Positions 45,489 through 57,890 of a stretch of 64,000 nucleotides of DNA are shown here, in pieces. A program made the position numbers and the translations under genes. The notes under the pieces are model-generated. The model had not been told where the DNA came from. It searched no databases and saw only the letters and a program-made list of their open reading frames with translations. Origin of the DNA: Rhodobacteraceae bacterium EhC02 (GTDB lineage: Bacteria > Pseudomonadota > Alphaproteobacteria > Rhodobacterales > Rhodobacteraceae). Position 1 is the stretch's first letter. Every line of letters begins with the position of its first letter. The stretch spans positions 1 to 64,000 of the forward strand of contig LXYH01000016.1 of NCBI GenBank assembly GCA_001650895.1. Reading direction: 5' to 3'.

Positions 45489-46130
45489 ATGAAATATATC
45501 CTTCTTGGCGCAGGCCTTGCCATGCTGCCGTTCGCTGCAACTGCACAGGTCAGCCTCTCGGGCGGCGCCGCCGTTGCCACCTCCTACGACCTGACGACCG
45601 ACAGCAACTCCGAAGCGGATTACCCGCTGTCCTTCTACCTGCAGGCAGAAACCAACGGTTTTTACGGCCAGCTGTGGTTCGGCACCCTGCCCGGCGGTTC
45701 CGCACCGGACAAGGTAGAGATGGACGTGATCCTCGGCTACGGCACCGAACTGTCGAGCGGCCTGGGCATCGACCTGTCCTATTCGGCCTATTTCCTGGAC
45801 GACTCGGGCTATGACGAAGCGGAAGTGATCGCTGCGATCTCCTATGGCCTGTCCGACAGCCTGAGCGGCTCGCTCGCCGTCGGCTACCTTGTCGAAAGCG
45901 AAGATTCCTACATCGAAGCCGGTGTGGATTATGCGCTGACCGGTGATTGGTCGCTGCAGGCCCTGCTCGGCACCGACTCGTCCGACGTGATCTATTACGA
46001 ACTCGGCGTCACCTATGCCATCTCTGACGAAGTGGCCTTCAACATCCTCTATGAAGATGACGACACGACCGGCAATGACGGTCTCATCACCTTCACCATG
46101 AGCTACGATTTCTCGCTTTCGGGCAACTGA
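45489..46130 (+). CDS. outer-membrane beta-barrel protein (TIGR02001/Gcw_chp-like)
   Basis: A 213-residue exported protein with a signal peptide ending FAATAQ (about residue 19). The mature part is rich in alternating strands, glycine and acidic residues (VSLSGGAAVATSYDL, YPLSFYLQAETNGFYGQLWFG, and a final strand ITFTMSYDFSLSGN). It resembles the TIGR02001 family of proteobacterial outer-membrane proteins of unknown role. It is monocistronic, with a structured operator upstream and a strong terminator 28 bases after the stop. Confidence 0.8.
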   Translation: MKYILLGAGLAMLPFAATAQVSLSGGAAVATSYDLTTDSNSEADYPLSFYLQAETNGFYGQLWFGTLPGGSAPDKVEMDVILGYGTELSSGLGIDLSYSAYFLDDSGYDEAEVIAAISYGLSDSLSGSLAVGYLVESEDSYIEAGVDYALTGDWSLQALLGTDSSDVIYYELGVTYAISDEVAFNILYEDDDTTGNDGLITFTMSYDFSLSGN

Positions 46131-46157
46131 TCCGCGCCCTCGGTACAGACCCGTGAG

Positions 46158-46185
46158 AGGGGCGTCCTTTGGACGCCCCTTTTTT
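46158..46185 (+). terminator. Rho-independent terminator of the outer-membrane protein gene
   Basis: A perfect 10-base stem, AGGGGCGTCC with a TTT loop and its complement, is followed by six T residues. Confidence 0.92.
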
Positions 46186-46250
46186 ATGGCCCATAGGTGA
46201 TTGCAGACAGGCGTCCGTGCCCCTGTTCCGGTCGATACACCACGCTGGCC

Positions 46251-46283
46251 AAAGAAAAAGGGCCACCCGAGGGCAGCCCTTTT
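46251..46283 (-). terminator. Rho-independent terminator of rplM-rpsI
   Basis: On the minus strand AAAAGGGC pairs with GCCCTTTT around an inner CCC/GGG hairpin, and the T-tract continues. It begins about 20 bases after the rpsI stop and faces the terminator of the convergent gene. Confidence 0.88.
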
Positions 46284-46303
46284 CGAAATCCTGTAAGCCC
46301 GTA

Positions 46304-46795
46304 TCAGCGCTTGGAGAACTGGAAGCTCTTGCGCGCCTTGGCCTTGCCGTACTTCTTCCGCTCAACCACGCGGCTGTCGCGGGTCAGGAAGCCAGCGGCC
46401 TTGAGGGCTGCACGCAGGCTGGGATCGTACAGCTGCAGCGCCTTCGAGATGCCGTGCTTGACCGCACCAGCCTGACCGGACAGACCGCCGCCGGCCACGG
46501 TGGCCATGACGTCGAACTGATCGGTGACACCGGCGATGGTGAACGGCTGGCGCAGGATCATCTGCAGCACCGGGCGCGCGAAATAGGCAGCCATTTCCTT
46601 GCCGTTCACGGTGACCTTGCCGGAACCCGGCTTGATCCAGACGCGGGCAACCGCGTCCTTCCGCTTGCCGGTCGCATAGGAACGGCCCAGCGAGTCGCGA
46701 ACGGGTTCACGGGGGGCGGCAACCTCAACAGGTGCTGCGGCAGCACCGGTGGCGGCGCCCAGCTCTTCGAGGGAATTGATCTGATCAGCCATCAT
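46304..46795 (-). CDS. rpsI: 30S ribosomal protein S9
   Basis: A 163-residue ribosomal protein. After an alanine-rich N-terminal extension of about 30 residues common in alphaproteobacteria, the S9 core reads [28 protein letters not shown], then [32 protein letters not shown], and ends with the P-site tail [17 protein letters not shown]. The start shares one base with the rplM stop (TAATG); a second ATG follows at once. It forms the universal rplM-rpsI pair. Confidence 0.98.
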   Translation of the reverse strand: MMADQINSLEELGAATGAAAAPVEVAAPREPVRDSLGRSYATGKRKDAVARVWIKPGSGKVTVNGKEMAAYFARPVLQMILRQPFTIAGVTDQFDVMATVAGGGLSGQAGAVKHGISKALQLYDPSLRAALKAAGFLTRDSRVVERKKYGKAKARKSFQFSKR

Positions 46796-47256
46796 TACAC
46801 CCGCGTATTCTTGGAGTTCATGGATTTCACATCCAGCACTTCAGGCGCCTGCGCCTCGTGCGGATGGGCGGCACCGGCATAGACGCGCAGGTTGGTCATG
46901 ACCTGGCGCGACAGCTTGTTGCCGGGCAGCATGCGCTTGACGGCGGCGGTCACCACACGCTCGGGGTGCGCGCCTTCAAGGATCTGCGCCGCAGTGCGGT
47001 GCTTGATCCCGCCGGGGTGGCCGGTGTGCCAGTAGTATTTCTTCTCGGCGCGCTTCTTGCCGGTCATCTGCACCTTGTCGGCGTTGATGATGATCACGTT
47101 GTCACCCATATCCATATGGGGCGTGAAGGACGGCTTGTGCTTGCCGCGCAGGCGCATGGCGACGATCGAGGCAAGACGGCCCAGAACAACGCCCTCGGCG
47201 TCGATCAGGATCCATTTCTTGTCGATATCCGCCGGAGTAGCAGAAAAGGTTTTCAT
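46795..47256 (-). CDS. rplM: 50S ribosomal protein L13
   Basis: A 153-residue ribosomal protein with [30 protein letters not shown] near the N terminus, [33 protein letters not shown] in the middle and [32 protein letters not shown] towards the end. ATG 47256 gives the normal start ([15 protein letters not shown]). A good promoter lies 65-92 bases upstream, so the operon rplM-rpsI is transcribed from there. Confidence 0.98.
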   Translation of the reverse strand: MKTFSATPADIDKKWILIDAEGVVLGRLASIVAMRLRGKHKPSFTPHMDMGDNVIIINADKVQMTGKKRAEKKYYWHTGHPGGIKHRTAAQILEGAHPERVVTAAVKRMLPGNKLSRQVMTNLRVYAGAAHPHEAQAPEVLDVKSMNSKNTRV

Positions 47257-47320
47257 TGCGGGGTTACCCTTGTTCAGTTCGGGACAGAACCGATCAGGGC
47301 CTGTCCAATGCGATTGCGGG

Positions 47321-47348
47321 GTTATATCCGCCCGCAACGCATAGTCAA
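47321..47348 (-). promoter_or_regulatory. sigma-70-type promoter of rplM-rpsI
   Basis: On the minus strand a TTGACT hexamer and a TATAAC hexamer are separated by 16 bases, pointing into rplM with a leader of about 60 bases. A 7-base perfect inverted repeat (CAAGCCA/TGGCTTG, 47370-47389) lies just upstream of the -35 element and could be the weak end of the thioesterase gene or an operator. Confidence 0.6.
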
Positions 47349-47418
47349 GCGCCCCTTTCTGCTATTAATCAAGCCAAATCAATGGCTTGCAAAATAGGTA
47401 TCTGAATACCCCACATTT

Positions 47419-47841
47419 TTAGCCCTTCGGAGGGATCGAATAGGTCATCGAGGCCCGCGCCACCGGTTCATCCATCCCTTCCGAGAACAGCAGCACATCC
47501 CCCACCGCCAGCACGCGACCCAGCTTGAGCAACCGGCATTTGGCGATCAGGTCCACCCCGGCACCGGGCTTGCGCATGAAATCCATGCTGGAATTCGTGG
47601 TGACCGCCAGCGCCTTGGGCCCGATCATCGCCATGATCGCCAGATAGATCGCGACATCCGCCAGTCCGAACATCGACGGCCCCGAGATGGTGCCGCCCGG
47701 GCGCAGATGCCGCTCGCCCACGTTCAGGCGCACGGTTATCTCCATCGGCGCAACATCCATGATCGTGAAATCCTCGGCCACCTGCGGGAACACGTCCTTG
47801 ATGAATGTCTGCAGCTCCTCGCGCGTCATCTTCAACGCCAT
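47419..47841 (-). CDS. PaaI-type hotdog thioesterase
   Basis: A 140-residue hotdog-fold acyl-CoA thioesterase. The catalytic-region signature is HLRPGGTISGPSMFGLADVAIYLAIMA, with the helix carrying the acidic residue D, followed by AVTTNSSMDFMRKPGAGVDLIAKCRLLKLGR. Start ATG 47841 gives the proper length; the open frame continuing to 48069 is antisense to the enoyl-CoA hydratase. It is divergent from that hydratase, suggesting shared acyl-CoA metabolism. Confidence 0.9.
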   Translation of the reverse strand: MALKMTREELQTFIKDVFPQVAEDFTIMDVAPMEITVRLNVGERHLRPGGTISGPSMFGLADVAIYLAIMAMIGPKALAVTTNSSMDFMRKPGAGVDLIAKCRLLKLGRVLAVGDVLLFSEGMDEPVARASMTYSIPPKG

Positions 47842-47899
47842 GCTTGTTCTCCCTTTACCGTTGCGCCTAGAGTTGGACGGAACATCGCGGGAGGACAAG

Positions 47900-48685
47900 A
47901 TGGCTTTGCTGGAACGTAACGACACGGGCGCGGTCGCGCATCTTCGGATGAACGCCCCCGAAAAGCTGAACGCGTTGTCTGACGCCATGCTGGCGGCGCT
48001 GCAATCCGAATTCGATCGGCTGGCAGAGGATCGCGCCATTCGCGCCATCGTGCTGTCTGGCGAGGGCAAGGCCTTCTGTGCGGGCCATGACCTAAAGGAA
48101 ATGACGGCAGGCCGTCAGGCCGAAGACGGCGGCAAGGCCTATTTCAAGAATCTCTTCGATCGCTGCGCCAGAATGATGACCTCGATCCAGCGCCTGCCCC
48201 AGCCGGTCATTGCGCAGGTCCACGGCATCGCCACCGCGGCCGGTTGCCAGTTGGTCGCCAGCTGCGACATGGCCGTGGCGGCGGAAGGCACGCGCTTTGG
48301 CGTCAACGGGGTGAACATCGGGCTGTTCTGCTCGACCCCGATGGTGGCGCTGACCCGCAACATCCCGCGCAAGCAGGCCTTCGAGATGCTGACTACGGGC
48401 CAGTTCATTCCCGCCACCCGCGCCGAGGCGCTGGGTCTGGTCAATCGCGTGGTCCCGCCCGAGTCCCTCGCACAGGAAACCGCCGCACTGGCAGGCATGG
48501 TGGCCGACAAGCTGGGCGCGGCCGTCAAGATCGGCAAGCAGGCGTTCTACAACCAGATCGGCATGCCGATCGACCAGGCCTATGACTACACCGGCGACGT
48601 GATGGTGCAGAACATGCTCTATCGCGACACGGCCGAGGGAATCAGCGCCTTTCTGGAAAAGCGCCACCCCGACTGGACCCAATAG
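47900..48685 (+). CDS. enoyl-CoA hydratase/isomerase-family protein (ECHDC3-like)
   Basis: A 261-residue crotonase-fold protein. The oxyanion-hole motifs are GEGKAFCAGHDLKEM (about 54-68) and HGIATAAGCQLVASCDMAVA (about 108-127), and the later GVNIGLFCSTPMVAL replaces the usual glutamate region, as in ECHDC3 proteins. The classic second catalytic glutamate is therefore doubtful, and the reaction is unknown. GGGAGGACAAG upstream supports ATG 47900. It is divergent from the thioesterase gene with 58 bases between starts. Confidence 0.88.
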   Translation: MALLERNDTGAVAHLRMNAPEKLNALSDAMLAALQSEFDRLAEDRAIRAIVLSGEGKAFCAGHDLKEMTAGRQAEDGGKAYFKNLFDRCARMMTSIQRLPQPVIAQVHGIATAAGCQLVASCDMAVAAEGTRFGVNGVNIGLFCSTPMVALTRNIPRKQAFEMLTTGQFIPATRAEALGLVNRVVPPESLAQETAALAGMVADKLGAAVKIGKQAFYNQIGMPIDQAYDYTGDVMVQNMLYRDTAEGISAFLEKRHPDWTQ

Positions 48686-49021
48686 GCGGATGCGCAGGCA
48701 GGGCTTTGCCGACCATCGGCGAGGCCTTGCCGATCAAGACGTCATTCTGGCAAATTTGGGTAAATGTTTCCCATTTGGTGCCCCATATTTTCCGCATTTG
48801 CCACTTGGCTGCCGCAATCTTCGCTGATACTTCAATCACAGATGATGGAAACATCGTCCAACTGAAACGGGTGTGGGTCACCTCCGGCAGTTTCCCTCCA
48901 GGTCAGCCTCTCTCTGACCGCCGAAACATGAAACGGGTGACCCACTCGACCCTCCTCCTTCCTGCAATGCACCGATGCCATGCCCCTTTTCAAAAGGCGG
49001 CGCTTGGCCTAGATCAGCGGC
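48686..49021. other. 336-base gene-free stretch before trmFO with repeats
   Basis: I see no convincing gene. The stretch is less GC-rich than its surroundings. It holds a perfect 10-base inverted repeat, GTGGGTCACC (48873-48882) and GGTGACCCAC (48936-48945). It also holds an 11-base direct repeat TGAAACGGGTG (48863-48873 and 48929-48939) and an AT-rich block around 48750-48800. It may hold the trmFO promoter or an eroded element. Confidence 0.5.
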
Positions 49022-50380
49022 ATGGACAAAACCTTACATATCATCGGCGGCGGCATGGCCGGATCGGAAGCAGCCTGGCAGGCCGCCAACATGGGGCTGC
49101 AGGTGGTCATCCACGAAATGCGGCCCAAGGTGGCAACCTTCGCCCATCGGACCGGCCATCTGGCCGAGATGGTCTGTTCCAACTCTTTCCGGTCGGATGA
49201 TGACGAACAGAACGCCGTGGGCCTGCTGCATTGGGAAATGCGGGCGGCTGACGGGTTGATCATGCAGATGGCCCAAAAGCACCGCCTGCCCGCCGGTGGC
49301 GCGCTGGCCGTGGATCGTGATCCTTTCGCGGAATCGGTAACGGCTGCGCTGATGGCCCACCCCAATGTCACCGTCGACTATACCGAAATCACCGAACTGC
49401 CCGACAGCGGCCACTGGATCATCGCCACAGGCCCCCTGACCAGCGAGGGTCTGGGTCGCGCCATCGCTGCCGAGACCGGGACCGATGCACTGGCTTTCTT
49501 CGATGCCATCGCGCCCATTGTCTATGCCGACAGCATCGACATGTCCGTCGCATGGGAGCAGTCGCGCTATGACAAGGGCGAAACCGAAGCCGAACAGAAG
49601 GCCTATATCAACTGCCCCATGACCAGGGACCAGTACGAGGCTTTCATCGACGCGCTGCTGGCTGCCGACAAGACCGAGTTTCACGAGGGCGAGACGGCTG
49701 GCTACTTCGACGGCTGCCTGCCGATCGAGGTCATGGCCGAACGTGGCCGCGAGACCCTGCGCTTCGGCCCGATGAAGCCGGTGGGGCTGACCAATCCGCA
49801 TCAACCCGATCTGAAACCCTATGCCGTGGTGCAACTGCGTCGCGACAATGCACTTGGTACGCTCTACAACATCGTGGGCTTCCAGACCAAGATGAGGTAT
49901 GGCGCACAAACCGCTGTTTTCAAGATGATACCCGGCCTTCAGGATGCCAGCTTTGCGCGTCTTGGCGGCATCCACCGCAACACATTCATCAACTCGCCCA
50001 CGCTGCTGGACGATCAGATGCGCCTGCGCTCGCGCCCGCATATCCGTTTTGCCGGACAGATCACCGGCGTCGAAGGCTATGTGGAAAGCGCGGCCATGGG
50101 TCTGCTTGCGGGGCGCATGGCCGCCGCCGAAATCCTAGGCCAGCCGCTGATCAGCCCGCCACAGGACAGCGCCATGGGCGCCTTGATCCACCACATCACC
50201 GGCGGGGCCGAGGCCAAGACCTTTCAGCCGATGAACGTGAACTTCGGCCTGTTCCGCCCGATCGACGGGTTGAAGGGTGGCAGACGCGGCCGCAAGGATC
50301 GCTACAAGGCCTATACCGACCGCGCCAAAGCGGCATGGACCGCATGGCTTGACGGCAGCAACGCCATGGCCGCACAATAG
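49022..50380 (+). CDS. trmFO: folate-dependent tRNA m5U54 methyltransferase TrmFO
   Basis: A 452-residue FAD enzyme that methylates U54 in the T-loop of tRNA using methylenetetrahydrofolate. It has [21 protein letters not shown] (FAD fold, about 5-25), the active-site cysteine region [11 protein letters not shown] (about 49-59), [10 protein letters not shown], and [25 protein letters not shown] near 345-370. Proteobacteria more often use TrmA, but alphaproteobacteria use TrmFO. It lies upstream of gluQ on the same strand. Confidence 0.96.
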   Translation: MDKTLHIIGGGMAGSEAAWQAANMGLQVVIHEMRPKVATFAHRTGHLAEMVCSNSFRSDDDEQNAVGLLHWEMRAADGLIMQMAQKHRLPAGGALAVDRDPFAESVTAALMAHPNVTVDYTEITELPDSGHWIIATGPLTSEGLGRAIAAETGTDALAFFDAIAPIVYADSIDMSVAWEQSRYDKGETEAEQKAYINCPMTRDQYEAFIDALLAADKTEFHEGETAGYFDGCLPIEVMAERGRETLRFGPMKPVGLTNPHQPDLKPYAVVQLRRDNALGTLYNIVGFQTKMRYGAQTAVFKMIPGLQDASFARLGGIHRNTFINSPTLLDDQMRLRSRPHIRFAGQITGVEGYVESAAMGLLAGRMAAAEILGQPLISPPQDSAMGALIHHITGGAEAKTFQPMNVNFGLFRPIDGLKGGRRGRKDRYKAYTDRAKAAWTAWLDGSNAMAAQ

Positions 50381-50423
50381 CGGCCAAGGCATCCCACATC
50401 AGGAACGACCTGCAACCCCCTGA

Positions 50424-51293
50424 ATGAAAATAAAGGTCATCACCCGATTTGCGCCGTCGCCGACCGGCCCCCTGCATCTGGGTCATGCCTATGCCGCGGT
50501 TGTGGCCCATGACATGGCCCGTGCCGCGAGCGGTGATTTCCTGCTGCGGATCGAGGATATCGACCAGGTCCGCGCCCGCCCCGAATGGGAAGCCCTGATC
50601 AAGGAGGACCTTCTGTGGCTGGGCCTGCGCTGGGATGGACCGATCATGCGCCAGTCAGACCGCATGCCCGCCTATCGCACCGCCTTGCGCGACCTCTGGG
50701 CGCGCGGGCTGATCTATGACTGCCATTGCACACGCCGCGACATCGCCGAGGCCGCATCAGCCCCGCAGGAAGGCGCGACACCCCTGATCGGACCCGATGG
50801 TCTGATCTATCCGGGCACCTGCAGGCGCGACCATGACGGGTCCGGCACTCTGCCGGGCGCCGCCTTGCGCCTGAACATGCGCCGCGCGCTCGACAGCCTG
50901 ACGCACCCCCTGTCCTTTGCCGAGACAGGCGCCGGCCCCGACGGGCAAAGCGGTGTGCAAGCCTATGATCCCGAATATCTTCTTGCCAATATCGGCGATG
51001 TGGTTCTGGCCCGGCGCGACATGGGCACATCCTATCACCTGGCTGTGGTGCTCGATGATGCGGCGCAGCAGGTCACCCATGTGACGCGCGGTGCCGACCT
51101 GTTCGAGGCCACCCCAATCCATGTCCTGTTGCAACACCTGCTGGGCCTGCCGACACCGGTCTATCATCATCACCGGCTGATCCGGGATGATCAGGGCAAG
51201 CGCCTGGCCAAGCGTGACGATGCGCGCGCCATCGCGGCCTATCGCACCGAAGGCAAGACCCCGGATCAGGTCCACGGGCTGATCGGTGTGTGA
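50424..51293 (+). CDS. gluQ: glutamyl-Q tRNA(Asp) synthetase
   Basis: A 289-residue paralogue of the GluRS catalytic core that attaches glutamate to queuosine in tRNA-Asp. The class I HIGH-type motif is RFAPSPTGPLHLGHAYAAVVAHDMA (about 5-29), the zinc ligands are in YDCHCTRRDI and YPGTCRRDH, and the KMSKS-like loop is GKRLAKRDDA (about 259-268). The anticodon-binding domain of GluRS is absent, which distinguishes GluQ. It follows trmFO by 43 bases. Confidence 0.94.
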   Translation: MKIKVITRFAPSPTGPLHLGHAYAAVVAHDMARAASGDFLLRIEDIDQVRARPEWEALIKEDLLWLGLRWDGPIMRQSDRMPAYRTALRDLWARGLIYDCHCTRRDIAEAASAPQEGATPLIGPDGLIYPGTCRRDHDGSGTLPGAALRLNMRRALDSLTHPLSFAETGAGPDGQSGVQAYDPEYLLANIGDVVLARRDMGTSYHLAVVLDDAAQQVTHVTRGADLFEATPIHVLLQHLLGLPTPVYHHHRLIRDDQGKRLAKRDDARAIAAYRTEGKTPDQVHGLIGV

Positions 51294-51333
51294 AGATCGA
51301 CCGCCAATACCCTGTAAAGAATTGTAAAACGCT

Positions 51334-51696
51334 TCACCCAGCCATGGGATGCATCAGCTCGACCTCGACCCCGTCGCGCACCGCCGTGTAGAAACAGCTG
51401 CGCCGGTTCGTATGGCAGGCCGGTCCCGTCTGACGCACGCGCACCAGCAGGCAATCACGGTCGCAATCCACGCGCAGATCAACCAGCTCCTGCCGGTGAC
51501 CGCTGCTTTCCCCCTTGATCCAGAAGGATTGCCGCGACCGGCTCCAATAGGTGACATGGCCGGTCTGCAGGGTACGCGCGACAGCCTCGGCATTCATCCA
51601 GGCCATCATCAGGATCTCATCCGTCGCATCGTCCTGCGCAATCGCCGGGATCAGCCCCGCGTCGTTGTAAACCAGTGTTGCGGGATCGAAAGTCAT
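51334..51696 (-). CDS. hisI: phosphoribosyl-AMP cyclohydrolase
   Basis: A 120-residue enzyme for the third step of histidine synthesis. It has MMAWMNAEAVARTLQTGHVTYWSRSRQSFWIKGESSGHRQ, the metal-binding DCDRDCLLVRV, and the zinc cysteines in ACHTNRRSCFY (about 92-102). It is the stand-alone HisI form without a HisE domain. It is convergent with gluQ and divergent from the Fe-S scaffold gene. Confidence 0.96.
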   Translation of the reverse strand: MTFDPATLVYNDAGLIPAIAQDDATDEILMMAWMNAEAVARTLQTGHVTYWSRSRQSFWIKGESSGHRQELVDLRVDCDRDCLLVRVRQTGPACHTNRRSCFYTAVRDGVEVELMHPMAG

Positions 51697-51777
51697 GGTA
51701 AAACTCTTTGCTTCGGACGGGTTGAGGCCTATTTAGGGGCAAGAGACCAAAAGGGAAAGCGTCGAAAGGACCAGGGC

Positions 51778-52230
51778 ATGAGCAGCGACACCGATCTGAT
51801 CAAGCTGTACTCCTCGCGTATTCTGGCCCTGGCGGCCGATATTCCGCATACCGCGCGGCTGGCGCATCCTGATGCCACGGTCAAGCGGCGCTCGCCGCTC
51901 TGCGGGTCCACGGTCACGGTGGATGTGGTGCTCAAGGATGGCAGGATCGCGGAATATGCGCAGGACGTGAAGGCCTGCGCCCTTGGGCAGGCCGCCGCGG
52001 CCGTGGTGGGCCATGCCGTCATCGGCTGCGACCGCGCCCAGATCGAGGTGGCGCTTGAGGGCCTCAAGGCGATGCTGAAATCCGACGGCCCCACCCCGGA
52101 TGCGCCCTTCGAGGGGCTTGAAGTGCTGCGCCCCGCCCGCGAGTACAAGAACCGTCACGCCTCGATCCTGCTGGCGCTTGAGGCGACCGCCCAGGCCGTG
52201 GCCGAGGCCGAACAGGCCCACTGCGCCTGA
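51778..52230 (+). CDS. IscU/NifU-like Fe-S cluster scaffold family protein
   Basis: A 150-residue IscU/SufU-fold protein. The first cluster cysteine is in RRSPLCGSTVTV (near 42) and the second in VKACALGQAAAAV (near 67). The place of the third cysteine appears to be taken by histidine (KNRHASILLALEA, near 127). It may therefore bind a cluster differently or serve another role. ATG 51778 is supported by the match of the N terminus to the family. No isc/suf genes are adjacent. Confidence 0.88.
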   Translation: MSSDTDLIKLYSSRILALAADIPHTARLAHPDATVKRRSPLCGSTVTVDVVLKDGRIAEYAQDVKACALGQAAAAVVGHAVIGCDRAQIEVALEGLKAMLKSDGPTPDAPFEGLEVLRPAREYKNRHASILLALEATAQAVAEAEQAHCA

Positions 52231-52244
52231 CACCCTGACCCCGT

Positions 52245-52283
52245 AAAAAAAAACCGCCGCACTTCCAGTCTGGAAGGCGGCGG
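52245..52283 (-). terminator. Rho-independent terminator downstream of the small membrane protein gene
   Basis: On the minus strand CCGCCGCCTTCCAG pairs with CTGGAAGTGCGGCGG (one small bulge), followed by nine T residues. It ends the transcript of the 40-codon gene at 52443-52565 and leaves a 3' untranslated region of about 160 bases. Confidence 0.88.
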
Positions 52284-52442
52284 AAAGTGGCGTGTCCTGT
52301 TTGGGCGGGGCAATACGTCAGGGCTGGGGATAGCCCTGAATTGTGTCGGAACAGGCAGTATCCGTCAGGCAGGCATCAGATTGGGACAGGGATGCCGCAT
52401 GCCACCGGATCAGGACCGCAGGCAGAAACTGGAAAAATCCTT

Positions 52443-52565
52443 TCAGGAAAAGGTGGGAAGGTGCAGGCCGACCACCAGGATCACCATCAGCGCCATGGCG
52501 CCGATCGCATCCGACAGCAGCGTGTCACGGGAACGTTCGATGACGTTTTTGATCTGTGCGAGCAT
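52443..52565 (-). CDS. 40-residue single-helix membrane protein, candidate SOS-induced gene
   Basis: A very short gene. An amphipathic, charged N-terminal part (QIKNVIERSRDTLL) is followed by one hydrophobic helix IGAMALMVILVVGLHL (about 21-36) and the ending PTFS. AAAGG lies 8 bases before ATG 52565. Upstream are a near-perfect alphaproteobacterial LexA box (52639-52653) and an inverted repeat; downstream is a strong terminator, so it is a complete small transcription unit. It resembles in size and layout SOS-induced membrane peptides such as SidA or TisB, but I see no sequence identity. I believe similar short proteins occur in Rhodobacterales. Confidence 0.75.
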   Translation of the reverse strand: MLAQIKNVIERSRDTLLSDAIGAMALMVILVVGLHLPTFS

Positions 52566-52610
52566 CGGTCTGACCTTTCAACTGGGCTATCTGGTGTCTT
52601 GTTGCTCTTT

Positions 52611-52654
52611 TGTTCTCATATTCTTTACCGCCTGTAAAGAACTTTATGAGAACA
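52611..52654. promoter_or_regulatory. large inverted repeat containing three TGAGAACA copies
   Basis: TGTTCTCATA plus TTCTTTAC pairs with GTAAAGAA plus TATGAGAACA around a CGCCT loop, with a three-base bulge. A further TGAGAACA follows at 52657-52664. It overlaps the LexA-type box and lies between recG and the small membrane protein gene. Confidence 0.55.
52639..52653 (-). promoter_or_regulatory. LexA (SOS) box GTTC-N7-GTTC
   Basis: On the minus strand the sequence is GTTCTCATAAAGTTC, an exact match to the alphaproteobacterial LexA operator GTTC-N7-GTTC. A third GTTC lies 6 bases upstream of the pair. It is 74 bases before the start codon of the 40-residue protein gene and after the recG stop. 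Confidence 0.7.
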
Positions 52655-52691
52655 TTTGAGAACAAAACAGCATTTTGTCGAAAAACGGGGG

Positions 52692-56950
<4,259 letters not shown>

Positions 56951-57080
56951 TCACAAGGCTGCTTCACAGCCGAAGTGATAGGGTGGCTTGCCGTCAAGGT
57001 CCAGTCCGCCAATGCGCGCGCGCGGCAACCCATGCGACGCAGGCCCCATGACGAGGACACGAAACGCAAGGTGTCGCGCG

Positions 57081-57797
57081 TCAGGCGCCTACGGCCAGCC
57101 GGTGGTCGCCCATCGTGGCAGGATCGGGATCACGCAGGACATAGCCGCGCCCCCAGACCGTTTCGATGTAATTGTCCCCGCCCGTGGCCACGGCCAGTTT
57201 CTTGCGCAGCTTGCAGATGAAGACATCGATGATCTTGAGCTCGGGCTCATCCATGCCGCCGTAAAGATGGTTCAGAAACATCTCCTTGGTCAGCGTCGTG
57301 CCCTTGCGCAGGCTCAGAAGTTCCAGCATCTGGTATTCCTTGCCGGTCAGGTGCACGCCCTTGCCGTTCACATCCACGGTCTTGGCATCAAGGTTCACGC
57401 TGATCTTGCCGGTGCGGATCACCGATTGGGAATGCCCCTTTGACCGGCGGATGATGGCATGGATGCGCGCGACAAGTTCTTCACGGTGGAAAGGCTTGGT
57501 CAGGTAATCATCGGCGCCAAAACCGAAGCCCTTGATCTTGTTGTCCGTGTCGTCATCCCCGGACAGGATCAGGATCGGGGTTTCGACCCGTGCCAGGCGC
57601 AATTGGCGCAACACCTCGTGCCCGTGCATGTCCGGCAATCCCAGGTCGAGCAGGATCAGATCGTAGTCATAGAGCTTGGCAAGATCGATCCCCTCCTCGC
57701 CCAGGTCCGTCGTATAGACGTTCAGATTGGCATGGGTCAGCATCATCTCGATGCTTTTCGACGTCGTAGGATCATCTTCAACCAGCAGCACTCGCAT
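57081..57797 (-). CDS. ctrA: cell-cycle master response regulator CtrA
   Basis: A 238-residue OmpR-type regulator. The receiver has DD at 8-9, the phospho-acceptor in [17 protein letters not shown] (D51), and [21 protein letters not shown]. The DNA-binding half contains [54 protein letters not shown], the hallmark of CtrA. In Rhodobacterales CtrA controls motility, gene transfer agent and other genes and is not always essential. A CtrA-type half-site pair lies 52 bases before the start, and its antagonist sciP is the gene upstream. Confidence 0.98.
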   Translation of the reverse strand: MRVLLVEDDPTTSKSIEMMLTHANLNVYTTDLGEEGIDLAKLYDYDLILLDLGLPDMHGHEVLRQLRLARVETPILILSGDDDTDNKIKGFGFGADDYLTKPFHREELVARIHAIIRRSKGHSQSVIRTGKISVNLDAKTVDVNGKGVHLTGKEYQMLELLSLRKGTTLTKEMFLNHLYGGMDEPELKIIDVFICKLRKKLAVATGGDNYIETVWGRGYVLRDPDPATMGDHRLAVGA

Positions 57798-57848
57798 ACA
57801 TACACTCCGTCAAGGGTCTCGATCACGGACGACCCTGACCAAAAATAG

Positions 57849-57863
57849 TTAATTCACGGTTAC
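57849..57863. promoter_or_regulatory. CtrA-type site TTAA-N7-TTAC in the ctrA promoter
   Basis: TTAA and TTAC are separated by exactly 7 bases, one mismatch from the CtrA consensus, between sciP and ctrA. Autoregulation of ctrA is known in Caulobacter and inferred here. Confidence 0.5.
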
Positions 57864-57890
57864 CCAACATCTCGAATTTAGCACCCCAAC

